Shown: positions 22,402 through 29,515 of the stretch, piece by piece | Position numbering within the stretch: position 1 is the stretch's first letter | Layout of the letters: every line of letters begins with the position of its first letter | Translations under genes and position numbers: made by a program | Notes under the pieces: model-generated | Told to the model about the DNA's origin: nothing | Seen by the model: the letters and a program-made list of their open reading frames with translations, nothing else | Database searches by the model: none | NCBI GenBank assembly: GCA_012798515.1 | Contig: JAAZNB010000335.1 | Location: 1 to 32,133, forward strand | Direction of reading: 5' to 3' | Source of the DNA: Chloroflexota bacterium | GTDB lineage: Bacteria; Chloroflexota; Anaerolineae; Anaerolineales; Anaerolineaceae | Length of the DNA stretch: 32,133 nt

Positions 22402-24192
22402 ATGAACGAGAAACAATTAAAACACGCTCTGCTCGGTGAACTGGCCGAGGAGAATATCCCGGACAATTACGACCCCTGGCAGGCGCTGCAAGCAAGAATG
22501 GAGAGCGATGCTGCGCGTGCGATAATGCCGCAAAGACCAACAGGCCAATCCATGAGAGCCAGGGCTTTCCGTCCCATCACGGCGCTTATCACGCTGCTGT
22601 TGGTGGCGTTGGGGGTTATCTGGATCGCCAGCCCCCAGGGAAATGCCCTGGCGCAGGGGCTGCTCCGCTTTTTCAACCCAACCCAAGAGCCAAACGAATC
22701 TGCTCCCGTGGTCCCTACACCTTTGCCTTTGGTCGAGGTAACTGCTTTTGTACAGGCGAGCAGCGCCACACACAAGAATCCCAGCCTGGAAGAAGCGCAA
22801 CATGAAATCAGCTACCCGTTGATGCAGCTTGCTCAGCTGCCCCAGGGTTACCATTTCGAGTCGGTTCAGATCGATGGAGAGCGGGCCACGCTCTTTTACC
22901 AAAATGCTGCTGAGGGCATTGCCTTGTGGCTGGAACAACTGCCTTTGCACGGCAACCAACCGGAAGCGGTCAGCGTGGGTCTCAATGCCACGGTGGAGGC
23001 GGCCCAGGTTGGGAACGAGCCTGCCGAATACGTCCGGGGTTCTTACGCCGGCGAGCAGGGCGATTGGGATCCGGATTCGGGGGCGTCGTTCTTGCGCTGG
23101 CAGCACGACGATATGCTGTACACAATCAGCGCGGTGGTGGACCCGGCTTCAGCGCCATCGGAGAGCGCCCTTTCGAAAGCAGCTTTGTTGGCCATGGCTG
23201 AAAATATAACCGGTGACCTTGCTGTGCAGCTGGCCGTCGACCCCGGCCACATCGATCACCTGGAGGAGGCCGAAAGGTTGGCCGGGTTCAATTTTTGGAC
23301 GCCGGCGGTGCTTCCGGCGGGGTATCAATTCGATTTTGCCACCATCGAAGACGGCACCGGTTTTGTCTGCCTGCAATACGCTTACAATGACGCTGCTTTT
23401 CCCGCGTTGTTCATCCGGCAAAGCCTCACGGCGCCGCTCAGTGAGCTGCGTGCGGGCGCGGGCAATACACTGGATGTTTCGACGGTGGAAGTGGCAGGCA
23501 GTGAGGGCCAGGCGCAATATGTCATCGGGTTTGCCCCTCCGGAGCACGCCTGCGATTTGCAAAACGACATTTTTCGTGCCGGTCAGGCGCTGCAATGGAA
23601 AGCCGGTGGAATGAGCCTGGAGATGTACGCCGAGTTTCGCCTGCCGGAGGGCGGCGCCGGCCTGACGCAAGCGCAAATGATCGCCCTGGCGGAATCGATC
23701 GGGGGAGCCCCCTCGTCCGAACCGGGAGTGTTGGATGCCAATACCTACAGCGACTTGGATGCGGCAGCCCAGGCCGCCGGGCACGCCATCCAGATGCCAT
23801 CCAAACTCCCGCTGGGAAGTACGTTCACCTCGATCCAGGTGGTGGGGAACTCGTCAATGGCCCTGTTCACCAATGCGCAATCCGGCGGCCCTAACCTCAG
23901 GCTGTATCAGTGCCCGGGGGAAGCCAGGGCAGATTCTATATGCCATAGTCTGACGGAGAACATCCCGCAAAGCTCCCAGGTCGAGGTGACCCAGGGGGAA
24001 CTGAGTGCGGTCTATGCACAGGGCGATGGGGGGATGGCCGCGGGTGAGCCCGCGCCATCCTGGCATGCAGTGGACCCGCCCCTGACCCAGCGCATCTACT
24101 GGCAAAGCGGCGGCTGGTACTACGTATTGGTCAGCAATGGGGAAGGCATCGATCTACAGTCGCTGGCAGAAATCGCGGCTACGATTCCATAA
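22402..24192 (+). CDS. Probable anti-sigma factor: single-pass membrane protein with three DUF4367-like repeats
   Basis: The frame is open from 22336, but the start is the ATG at 22402, with AAAGGAGGG upstream and 1 bp after the sigma factor stop. The 596-residue product has a cytoplasmic N-terminus of about 57 residues with no Cys, so no zinc anti-sigma motif, one membrane helix (about 58-76) and a large external part. Three units follow each other, each with 'LP.GY.F..VQI.....ATLFYQN', a hydrophobic strand, a 'W..GG..Y.....' strand and a C-terminal helix 'ALAENI/ALAESI/SLAEIAATI', at about 135-280, 290-430 and 450-596. This is the DUF4367-like domain of RsgI-type and Firmicutes/Chloroflexota sigma-linked membrane proteins. 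Inference: it holds the sigma factor at the membrane and senses an external signal. Function is from position and topology. Confidence 0.78.
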   Translation: MNEKQLKHALLGELAEENIPDNYDPWQALQARMESDAARAIMPQRPTGQSMRARAFRPITALITLLLVALGVIWIASPQGNALAQGLLRFFNPTQEPNESAPVVPTPLPLVEVTAFVQASSATHKNPSLEEAQHEISYPLMQLAQLPQGYHFESVQIDGERATLFYQNAAEGIALWLEQLPLHGNQPEAVSVGLNATVEAAQVGNEPAEYVRGSYAGEQGDWDPDSGASFLRWQHDDMLYTISAVVDPASAPSESALSKAALLAMAENITGDLAVQLAVDPGHIDHLEEAERLAGFNFWTPAVLPAGYQFDFATIEDGTGFVCLQYAYNDAAFPALFIRQSLTAPLSELRAGAGNTLDVSTVEVAGSEGQAQYVIGFAPPEHACDLQNDIFRAGQALQWKAGGMSLEMYAEFRLPEGGAGLTQAQMIALAESIGGAPSSEPGVLDANTYSDLDAAAQAAGHAIQMPSKLPLGSTFTSIQVVGNSSMALFTNAQSGGPNLRLYQCPGEARADSICHSLTENIPQSSQVEVTQGELSAVYAQGDGGMAAGEPAPSWHAVDPPLTQRIYWQSGGWYYVLVSNGEGIDLQSLAEIAATIP

Positions 24193-24207
24193 AGTTGTAA
24201 CAAGACG

Positions 24208-24251
24208 ATCCATCCTCACCAGGGAGTGTTTTGGCCCCGGTGAGGATGGAT
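24208..24251 (+). terminator. Probable terminator of the sigma/anti-sigma operon
   Basis: ATCCATCCTCACC (24208-24220) and GGTGAGGATGGAT (24239-24251) form a perfect 13-bp stem with an 18-nt loop, beginning 15 bp after the stop. A TTATATATT tract follows. It lies between convergent genes. The T-rich tail is short on consecutive T, so the efficiency is uncertain. Confidence 0.6.
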
Positions 24252-24426
24252 TATATATTAATCTTCTGGGCTGCCAGATCAATTTGAAGGATGGCCACCC
24301 TGCCAAAACGATGAATGAAAAATTTGGCGATATCGCTTCAATGATGTGACCCCGGTGGGTGGAAAATCTGGCCTTTGCTATCCTGATGCTCAAGGAACTG
24401 GTCAGCCTTATAGCTTCGTCTCCACA

Positions 24427-25650
24427 TTAACCATGTTGGGCCGGATAGATCTCCTGGTCGCCGGAAAAGAACTGCAAACCGCGAACCACCACGTAGCCAC
24501 TCTTACCGGTTTTAAAATCGAATTTCCAGCGTTGGGCTTTCGTCCTCGGAATTGACACCCGTGCATCGACCGTCTTGAGGGGAGACTCGGCGAGCAAACG
24601 ATACTCTTGCCGGCCGGTCATGGCCGAAATCCGAACGGCTTCGGCCGCGTGATAAATACCGCTATGTTGGGTGTGTATTCCAACCCCCGTTAGATCTACC
24701 GCGGTTGGAAATTCGATTTCAACAGCCACCCAACCTTTGGTGGTCTGTGCCGAATGCCACATCGTATTGCGATTGTAGGTCACTTTTCCAGTGTTGATGC
24801 TCGGGTGAATGACGTTCTCGACAATGTTCGAGACCTGGCTGTGGTACGTCTCCCCGTCGTGGGTACGCACGATTACCTTGCCGCGCGGGGTGGTGGGTTG
24901 GGATGAAAGGTAAAGGTATCGAACCTTTTTCAACCACTGGGCGCCCCCGGGATTCGAAGAGCTGGAAAGATATCGACCTTTTACCAGGTTGTCTTTGTCA
25001 CCAAAATATTGGCACATCGCCAGGTCGGCGAAAACCCAGTAATTACCGTTGTCATCGGTCTCCCAGGCAAACACTTTTCCGCTAGCGCGATACCGGTAAA
25101 ACGATTTCAGGTTATCACGGATCGTCTGCGCGTTCTGGACTTTACCGAAATTTACCTGTGCCAGACAGTGCCATTTTTCATCGGTTGAGCAGCATATCAC
25201 GAGGCGGGCAGGAATGCGGACCGCCGCGCACATGGAAGCGAATAGAATGGCCTGATCTTCACAATCTCCCCCACCGGTTTGCAGGGTTTCGAGGGGTGGA
25301 GAAATATAGTTATGCTCAGCCGGATCCATGACGTATTTGACATTCTGTTTCAGGTAATCATAGATGGCTGCGGGTTGGTGCCAGTTCCAGGCGTTTTGAT
25401 TGGCATACGGGGCCACGATTTTTACCGTTAGAGCGCGGACAGAAATCGGATCGATGGCGGTCACATAATCTGAATCTTGCAGCCCCACCTTTCCCCGTGA
25501 GACGGGAATTTCATCACTTTTGGGTTTTGACGAGCCGTCATCGGTTGCCAGAAGGGTATGGCAATAAGGACATTCGAAAAGTTTATCCAGATTTTGAAGA
25601 TGTGCGCCGCAATTCGGACATGAAATCGAGATAACTTTGGGAATCGACAT
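24427..25650 (-). CDS. Cytoplasmic zinc-ribbon / transglutaminase-like / discoidin-like protein
   Basis: The 407-residue protein has no signal peptide. A zinc ribbon opens it (CPNC at 11-14, CPYC at 27-30). A transglutaminase-like cysteine-protease domain spans about 60-230 with an apparent triad: Cys130 in 'GGGDCEDQA', His161 in 'KWHCLAQV' and Asp209 in 'WVFADLA'. Residues about 265-400 are beta-rich ('VDLTGVGIHTQHSGIYHAAEAVRISAMTG', 'RWKFDFKTGKSGYVVVRGLQFFSG') and look like an F5/8-type C (discoidin/coagulation-factor) domain. Such transglutaminase-like proteins often act as peptidases or amidases. The substrate is unknown. It converges with the sigma operon and is read from a 3' AT-rich upstream region. 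An intracellular discoidin-like domain is odd. The start ATG lacks a clear ribosome site. Confidence 0.75.
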   Translation of the reverse strand: MSIPKVISISCPNCGAHLQNLDKLFECPYCHTLLATDDGSSKPKSDEIPVSRGKVGLQDSDYVTAIDPISVRALTVKIVAPYANQNAWNWHQPAAIYDYLKQNVKYVMDPAEHNYISPPLETLQTGGGDCEDQAILFASMCAAVRIPARLVICCSTDEKWHCLAQVNFGKVQNAQTIRDNLKSFYRYRASGKVFAWETDDNGNYWVFADLAMCQYFGDKDNLVKGRYLSSSSNPGGAQWLKKVRYLYLSSQPTTPRGKVIVRTHDGETYHSQVSNIVENVIHPSINTGKVTYNRNTMWHSAQTTKGWVAVEIEFPTAVDLTGVGIHTQHSGIYHAAEAVRISAMTGRQEYRLLAESPLKTVDARVSIPRTKAQRWKFDFKTGKSGYVVVRGLQFFSGDQEIYPAQHG

Positions 25651-25938
25651 ATCCGTTCCTTTTTCCCAACGAGTATGATATTTTGATTGTTTCCTGGTTT
25701 TGGATCTTAATCCATTTTAGGCCAGGTTGGCCGTTCAGTCAAACCACTAGAGATTAAATCCTTTGAAGGGTCGCCGGAACCATACTGCCGGAGGAACGTG
25801 AGAGGAATCCGTCTCCGCCCACGCTCCTCCGGTGAGCAAATTGAAACCGGGGAAATAATCCGTGCCCACTGCTTGAAAAAATTGGGCTGTGAGCCTATGC
25901 TGATATGAACGGTGATTTGATCTAAGGATTAGTTTCTC
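25651..25938. other. Gene-free intergenic stretch with a long hairpin
   Basis: No gene is supported here. A 19-nt inverted repeat (25788-25806 with 25814-25832, 7-nt loop) has three A-C mismatches on the plus strand and G-U pairs on the minus strand, so it folds best as minus-strand RNA. It is about 140 bp upstream of the transglutaminase-like gene and could be a leader or an intergenic repeat. No U-run follows. A 148-codon minus frame (25747-26193) crosses it but is not convincing. Confidence 0.4.
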
Positions 25939-26115
25939 ATGCAAGTCAATTTCGAAGCATTTACAGAAAATGCACGCAGGGTAGCAGATCAGGTGGTGAA
26001 GATTGCCTTGCGGCCTGAGCAAACCCAGTATGAAGCCAATCCCTGCGGAAAAATGGTCAGCGAAATGGGAGTGACGCCCGATCGGATCAGAAAAATCGTA
26101 AACCAGATGGAATAA
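25939..26115 (+). CDS. Possible small protein of 58 residues, unknown function
   Basis: An ATG at 25939 with AAGGA 10 nt upstream opens a 58-residue frame. The product begins 'MQVNFEAFTENARRVADQVV', predicted as an amphipathic helix, and ends 'MGVTPDRIRKIVNQME', a second helix of short HTH-like length. It contains one Cys (residue 36). The composition looks protein-like and the codons are balanced, unlike the antisense frame over the same bases. It stops 1-2 bp before the terminator of the convergent ABC genes. I do not recognise a family. It could be a real small regulator, a fragment of a lost gene, or chance. Confidence 0.35.
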   Translation: MQVNFEAFTENARRVADQVVKIALRPEQTQYEANPCGKMVSEMGVTPDRIRKIVNQME

Positions 26116-26116
26116 C

Positions 26117-26159
26117 AAAAAACGCCGGGCGCAACGAAGATCTTCCTCGTCGCGCCCGG
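26117..26159 (-). terminator. Rho-independent terminator of the ABC exporter operon
   Basis: CCGGGCGCAACGA (26125-26137) and TCGTCGCGCCCGG (26147-26159) form a 13-bp stem with one wobble/mismatch and a 9-nt loop. On the minus strand it is followed by CG and six T (26122-26117). It is 76 bp beyond the stop of the last permease gene. Confidence 0.75.
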
Positions 26160-26234
26160 TCTTCGGGAACCGGCCAGGTCGTTGGAATCCCAATTGGTAA
26201 AGGGTTCCGTAACTCTGGTCAAATGCCTTTCATT

Positions 26235-26969
26235 CTACCCGGCCGTCACGTCGCGCTTCGACAGCCACAGCGTGGCGAACAGGCTGAACAGCGCGATAAA
26301 GACCAGGCTGTTGACCACAAACAGGATCGGGCTGGCGGCCATTTCACCGGTGGGGTTGTTGGCGCGCATACCCAGGCTGACCAAGGCATAGGGCATCCAC
26401 ACGCCAAAGCCTTTGGCCATTGTCAGCAGGCCGCCAATACCGCCCACCAGCGCCACGCCCACCGGCACGGCAAAGCTGCGGATCACCAGCGAAACACACA
26501 ATTGTAAGGCGCCAATTACCACCCCGCCCAATATGCCGCTGGCCAGCCACAGCCCCATTTCTGCGGGGGGCAGACCACCCAGACCGGATAGTTTACCGGA
26601 TACGAGGAACAACACGCCCACCCACGCCTGGGTCAATACCACCATCCCGGCGGTGGCCAACAGCTTGGCCCAATACAGATCCGCCGGAGGGATCGGTGCG
26701 GTCATGACCGTGTTCCAGTTGTAATGGGTATGTTCCAACCGCCAAAGGTAGGAACAGTAGACGCCAATCAGGGCGGGTAGGAAAAAATAGCAGGTGAACA
26801 GGGTTTGCTGCGTCCACAGGCTGTACCAGTCCTCGTCCAGAATTGCCAGGTTTTGTAAATAGTTGAAAGTGCCCATCACAGCCGGCAGTACCGGCATGAT
26901 CACAAATGCCAGCCAGACCGGGCTGCGATGCAGTTTCATTTGTTCGGCGCGAATTGCTCTGATTAACAT
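26235..26969 (-). CDS. ABC-2-type permease, lantibiotic-protection (MutE/EpiE-like) family
   Basis: The 244-residue membrane protein opens with a short basic-polar segment 'IRAEQMKLHRSPVWLAFVIMPVLPAVMGTFNYLQN', typical of the MutE/EpiE/BcrB-like permeases of bacteriocin-immunity exporters. About six membrane helices follow, with the central loop 'SYLWRLEHTHYNWNTVMTAPIPPADLYWAKLLATAGMVVL' that has the family's EHxxxxWKxxLxxP-type motif. It pairs with the next permease and the ATPase to expel or extract cationic peptides from the membrane. A GGAG site lies upstream of the ATG at 26969, and the gap to the previous gene is 3 bp, so it is the last gene of a three-gene operon that ends at a terminator near 26.12 kb. 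Confidence 0.83.
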   Translation of the reverse strand: MLIRAIRAEQMKLHRSPVWLAFVIMPVLPAVMGTFNYLQNLAILDEDWYSLWTQQTLFTCYFFLPALIGVYCSYLWRLEHTHYNWNTVMTAPIPPADLYWAKLLATAGMVVLTQAWVGVLFLVSGKLSGLGGLPPAEMGLWLASGILGGVVIGALQLCVSLVIRSFAVPVGVALVGGIGGLLTMAKGFGVWMPYALVSLGMRANNPTGEMAASPILFVVNSLVFIALFSLFATLWLSKRDVTAG

Positions 26970-26972
26970 TGC

Positions 26973-27725
26973 TCACTGCTCCTTGCGCGCAAACAGGAAG
27001 CGACCGATGGCATAAATGACGCAGAATTCCACGGCCACCAACACCAGGCCGCCCCAGTTGAGCGGCGTCCAGGAATAGTTACTGATGCGCGTGGCCTGGT
27101 CCCAATCCAAACGCACAAACATCAACACGCCATAGAGCCCCCAGGGCAGCAGCCCCTGCAACCCAGATGGGAAGAACAGTGAAAACAGACCGTAAAAAGC
27201 GCCCATCACACCTACCGCCAGGGGGATCATCTGGTTGGTAAACCACAGTGATAGCGCCTGCTGCACTGCCAGGATCAATAAATCTACTGCCATGGTCATC
27301 AACACATATGCCGCAAAACGATCCAGCGGAATCTGGCCCGGAAAACCTTTCCACAACCCGGCGATGAGCATCAGGGCCACCTGCAAGAACACCGCCGCCA
27401 GCATATACAGGGCGCCGTGCAAGAACTTGGCGTCGTACAGGCGTCCGGCAGACATCAACGTGTCCAACAGGCGCAGCGTCTGGCCTTTGTGCTCCAGATC
27501 GCTGAGACGCGAGGCTACCACTGCGACGATGACCGGCATCATCAGCGCGTTGAGCAGAGGAAAATCGTACAGCAAAAATAACCAGCCTTGCGGTAGATCC
27601 TCTGCGTCCAGATAAGTGAGGGACCACAGCGACCAGGCTGCCTGTGCGGCAACCAGGGCTGCCACCACCCACCAGACCCATTTACGGCGCGTCTTGAACC
27701 GCTCCAGAGACAGCGCTGTGATCAT
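26973..27725 (-). CDS. ABC-2-type permease, lantibiotic-protection (MutG/EpiG-like) family
   Basis: The 250-residue protein has about six hydrophobic segments. It starts 'LSLERFKTRRKWVWWVVAALVAAQAAW' and includes 'ALMMPVIVAVVASRLSDLEHKGQTLRLLDTLMSAGRLYDAKFLHGALYML', again the 'E.K....LL.T.......Y..K' loop of the MutE/MutG/EpiG permeases. It forms a heterodimeric membrane channel with the downstream permease. The ATG overlaps the stop of the ATPase gene (ATGA, 27722-27725), so translation is coupled. The C-terminus 'FLFARKEQ' is cytoplasmic. Family assignment is from motifs and operon context. Confidence 0.83.
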   Translation of the reverse strand: MITALSLERFKTRRKWVWWVVAALVAAQAAWSLWSLTYLDAEDLPQGWLFLLYDFPLLNALMMPVIVAVVASRLSDLEHKGQTLRLLDTLMSAGRLYDAKFLHGALYMLAAVFLQVALMLIAGLWKGFPGQIPLDRFAAYVLMTMAVDLLILAVQQALSLWFTNQMIPLAVGVMGAFYGLFSLFFPSGLQGLLPWGLYGVLMFVRLDWDQATRISNYSWTPLNWGGLVLVAVEFCVIYAIGRFLFARKEQ

Positions 27726-28636
27726 AAACTCATCGCCTTTCCGGTCAGCTCCAGGAAGATGTCTTCCAGGCTCTTTTGGCGCTCTTCCACGCGCACCAGC
27801 CCCACGCGCTGTTCGGCCAACAGCGCCGTGCAGTAGGCAACCTGCTCGTCTTGCAGGTCGGGCAGGAGTAGATAATCGCCGCTGTGCCGGTAGGGGATTT
27901 GCTTTTCGCGCAGCAAGCGCGCACTGGCCGGATTATTCAAAGTACGCACGGCAATGTTGCGCTTGCTCTTTTCGTGCAACGCGCTCAGACTGCCCTGGAA
28001 GACCAGTTCTCCCTGGCGGATGATACCCAGCATGGTCGCCATCTGGTCGATCTCACTGAGCAGATGGCTGGAGACCAGTACGGTCATGCCATACTGTTGG
28101 GGCAGAGAATGGATCAACTCGCGCATCTCCTGAATCCCGGCCGGGTCCAGGCCGTTGGTGGGTTCGTCCAGCACCAACAGACGCGGTGAACCCAACAGTG
28201 CATTGGCCAGCCCCAGGCGCTGCTTCATGCCCAAAGAATACTGGCTGACCAGCTTATTCTGCTGGTTTTCCAGGCGCACAATGTGCAGCACACGGGCGAT
28301 GTCCGCCTCCGGCGCGCCGCGCAGCGTCTGCACGATGCGCAGATTTTCCGCCCCGGTCAGGTGGCCGTAGTAACTGGGCGATTCGATCAGCGAACCGACC
28401 TGTTTCAAGATCGCCAGGCGGTTGCGGGTGTTGACCGGCTGGCCAAAAACGGTAATCGTTCCGGCGGTAGGCCTGGCCAGTCCCAGGATCATTTTTAATG
28501 TAGTCGATTTGCCGGCGCCATTGGGGCCCAAAAAACCATATACCGCGCCTTCCGGCACGTTCAAATCCAGATCTTTCACCCGCAGGACTTTGCCGTATTG
28601 TTTGCAGAGCCCTTGAGTTGTAATGACTGCGTTCAA
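27722..28636 (-). CDS. ABC transporter ATPase, lantibiotic-protection type
   Basis: The 304-residue protein carries Walker A 'GPNGAGKST' (37-45), Q-loop region 'VGSLIESPSYYGHLTGAENL', signature 'YSLGMKQRLGLA' (133-144), Walker B 'LLVLDEP' (153-159) and switch His191. The 'SLIESPSYYGHLTGAENL' segment and the C-terminal extension match ATPases of bacteriocin-protection exporters (NukF/EpiF/BcrA-like). It powers the two permeases. The start is a TTG at 28636, not an ATG, but GGAGG lies 7 nt upstream and no better start is in frame. It is the first gene of the operon and is divergent from the two-component genes, so the pair probably controls it. Confidence 0.9.
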   Translation of the reverse strand: MNAVITTQGLCKQYGKVLRVKDLDLNVPEGAVYGFLGPNGAGKSTTLKMILGLARPTAGTITVFGQPVNTRNRLAILKQVGSLIESPSYYGHLTGAENLRIVQTLRGAPEADIARVLHIVRLENQQNKLVSQYSLGMKQRLGLANALLGSPRLLVLDEPTNGLDPAGIQEMRELIHSLPQQYGMTVLVSSHLLSEIDQMATMLGIIRQGELVFQGSLSALHEKSKRNIAVRTLNNPASARLLREKQIPYRHSGDYLLLPDLQDEQVAYCTALLAEQRVGLVRVEERQKSLEDIFLELTGKAMSL

Positions 28637-28780
28637 AGGCGCACCTCCATCTATAAGAATGCGGCCAGTATAGCGGGTGCGCCTGACGCGGACCTGTCGG
28701 CCAGCTTACATTTAGCTTAATTTTTGCGCCCTACGAACATAACGTCCCGGGATGAGGTATGATCAAACCAGGAGGTTCGT
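28637..28780. promoter_or_regulatory. Divergent promoter region of the ABC exporter and two-component genes
   Basis: This 144-bp gap has a TATACT-like -10 on the minus strand (28667-28672) for the ABC operon, and an A/T-rich stretch near 28710-28740 for the plus strand. It ends with AGGAGG (28770-28775). No clear tandem repeat for an OmpR-type regulator was found by eye. Regulation by the neighbouring response regulator is inferred. Confidence 0.35.
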
Positions 28781-29515
28781 ACGAAAGACATCTATCAATG
28801 CCGCCTGTTGATTGTGGACGACGAGCTGGAACTGCGCAAGATGATCCTATCGATTCTGCGCGAGGCGGGTTACCCACACCTGCTCAGCGCCGCGACCTGC
28901 CAGCAGGCGCGGCGCATGTTTGCCGCCGAAGACCCCGACGGCGTGATCCTGGACGTGATGTTGCCGGACGGCGACGGTTTTGAACTGATGCGCGAATTTC
29001 GCGCTGCCTCCAATGCGCCGGTGCTGTTCCTTTCGGCGCGCGATGAAGATGAAAATCGCTTGCTGGGGTTAGGCCTGGGCGCGGACGATTACATCACCAA
29101 GCCCTTTTTACCGCGCGAATTGCTGCTGCGGCTGCGCGCCGTGTTGACGCGTGTCTATTTCCCCGCCGTGCAGAAAAATACGGCGCGCCCCGTCTTCACC
29201 CTGGGCGATGTGCAGGTGGACCTGAACAGCGGCGCGGTGACTTCGCCGCGCGGGCGCAGTACACTGACCGCCAAAGAGTTTACCTTGCTGGAAAAGTTGT
29301 ATGAAAACCACGGCCGCATCGTCACCGGTGACCAGTTGTGCCGCGCTGCCTGGGGCGACAACCTGTACAGCTACGAAAATACTCTGATGGTACATATCCG
29401 CCGCCTGCGCGAAAAGATCGAACCCGATCCTTCGCGCCCGCGCTACCTGCTCACCGCACGCGGGCTGGGTTACAAGCTGGACCTGAACCCCTTTTCAGAA
29501 GATTCTCCGGCATGA
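28781..29515 (+). CDS. OmpR-family response regulator (possible ACG start)
   Basis: The product has a receiver domain (LLIVDDE; phospho-acceptor Asp in 'GVILDVMLPDGDG', Asp58 if counted from ACG; Lys in 'YITKPF') and a winged-helix DNA-binding domain with 'STLTAKEFTLLEKLYENHGRIVTGDQL' and 'TLMVHIRRLREKIEPDPSRPRYLLTARGLGYKL'. It would be activated by the histidine kinase gene that overlaps its stop by 4 bp. No ATG or GTG start lies in frame near the start of the receiver domain. TTG at 28808 would give 'MIVDDE...' and remove part of the first strand. An ACG at 28781, 5 nt after a perfect AGGAGG, gives 'MKDIYQCRLLIVDDE', like family members. The likely target is the divergent exporter operon. 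The start choice is uncertain and the coding end is sure. Confidence 0.88.
   Translation, partial: TKDIYQCRLLIVDDELELRKMILSILREAGYPHLLSAATCQQARRMFAAEDPDGVILDVMLPDGDGFELMREFRAASNAPVLFLSARDEDENRLLGLGLGADDYITKPFLPRELLLRLRAVLTRVYFPAVQKNTARPVFTLGDVQVDLNSGAVTSPRGRSTLTAKEFTLLEKLYENHGRIVTGDQLCRAAWGDNLYSYENTLMVHIRRLREKIEPDPSRPRYLLTARGLGYKLDLNPFSEDSPA

Noticed and set aside
25747-26193. 148-codon minus-strand frame
   Set aside because: Its composition is unlike a protein, it spans a terminator and a hairpin, and it is antisense to a better small frame.
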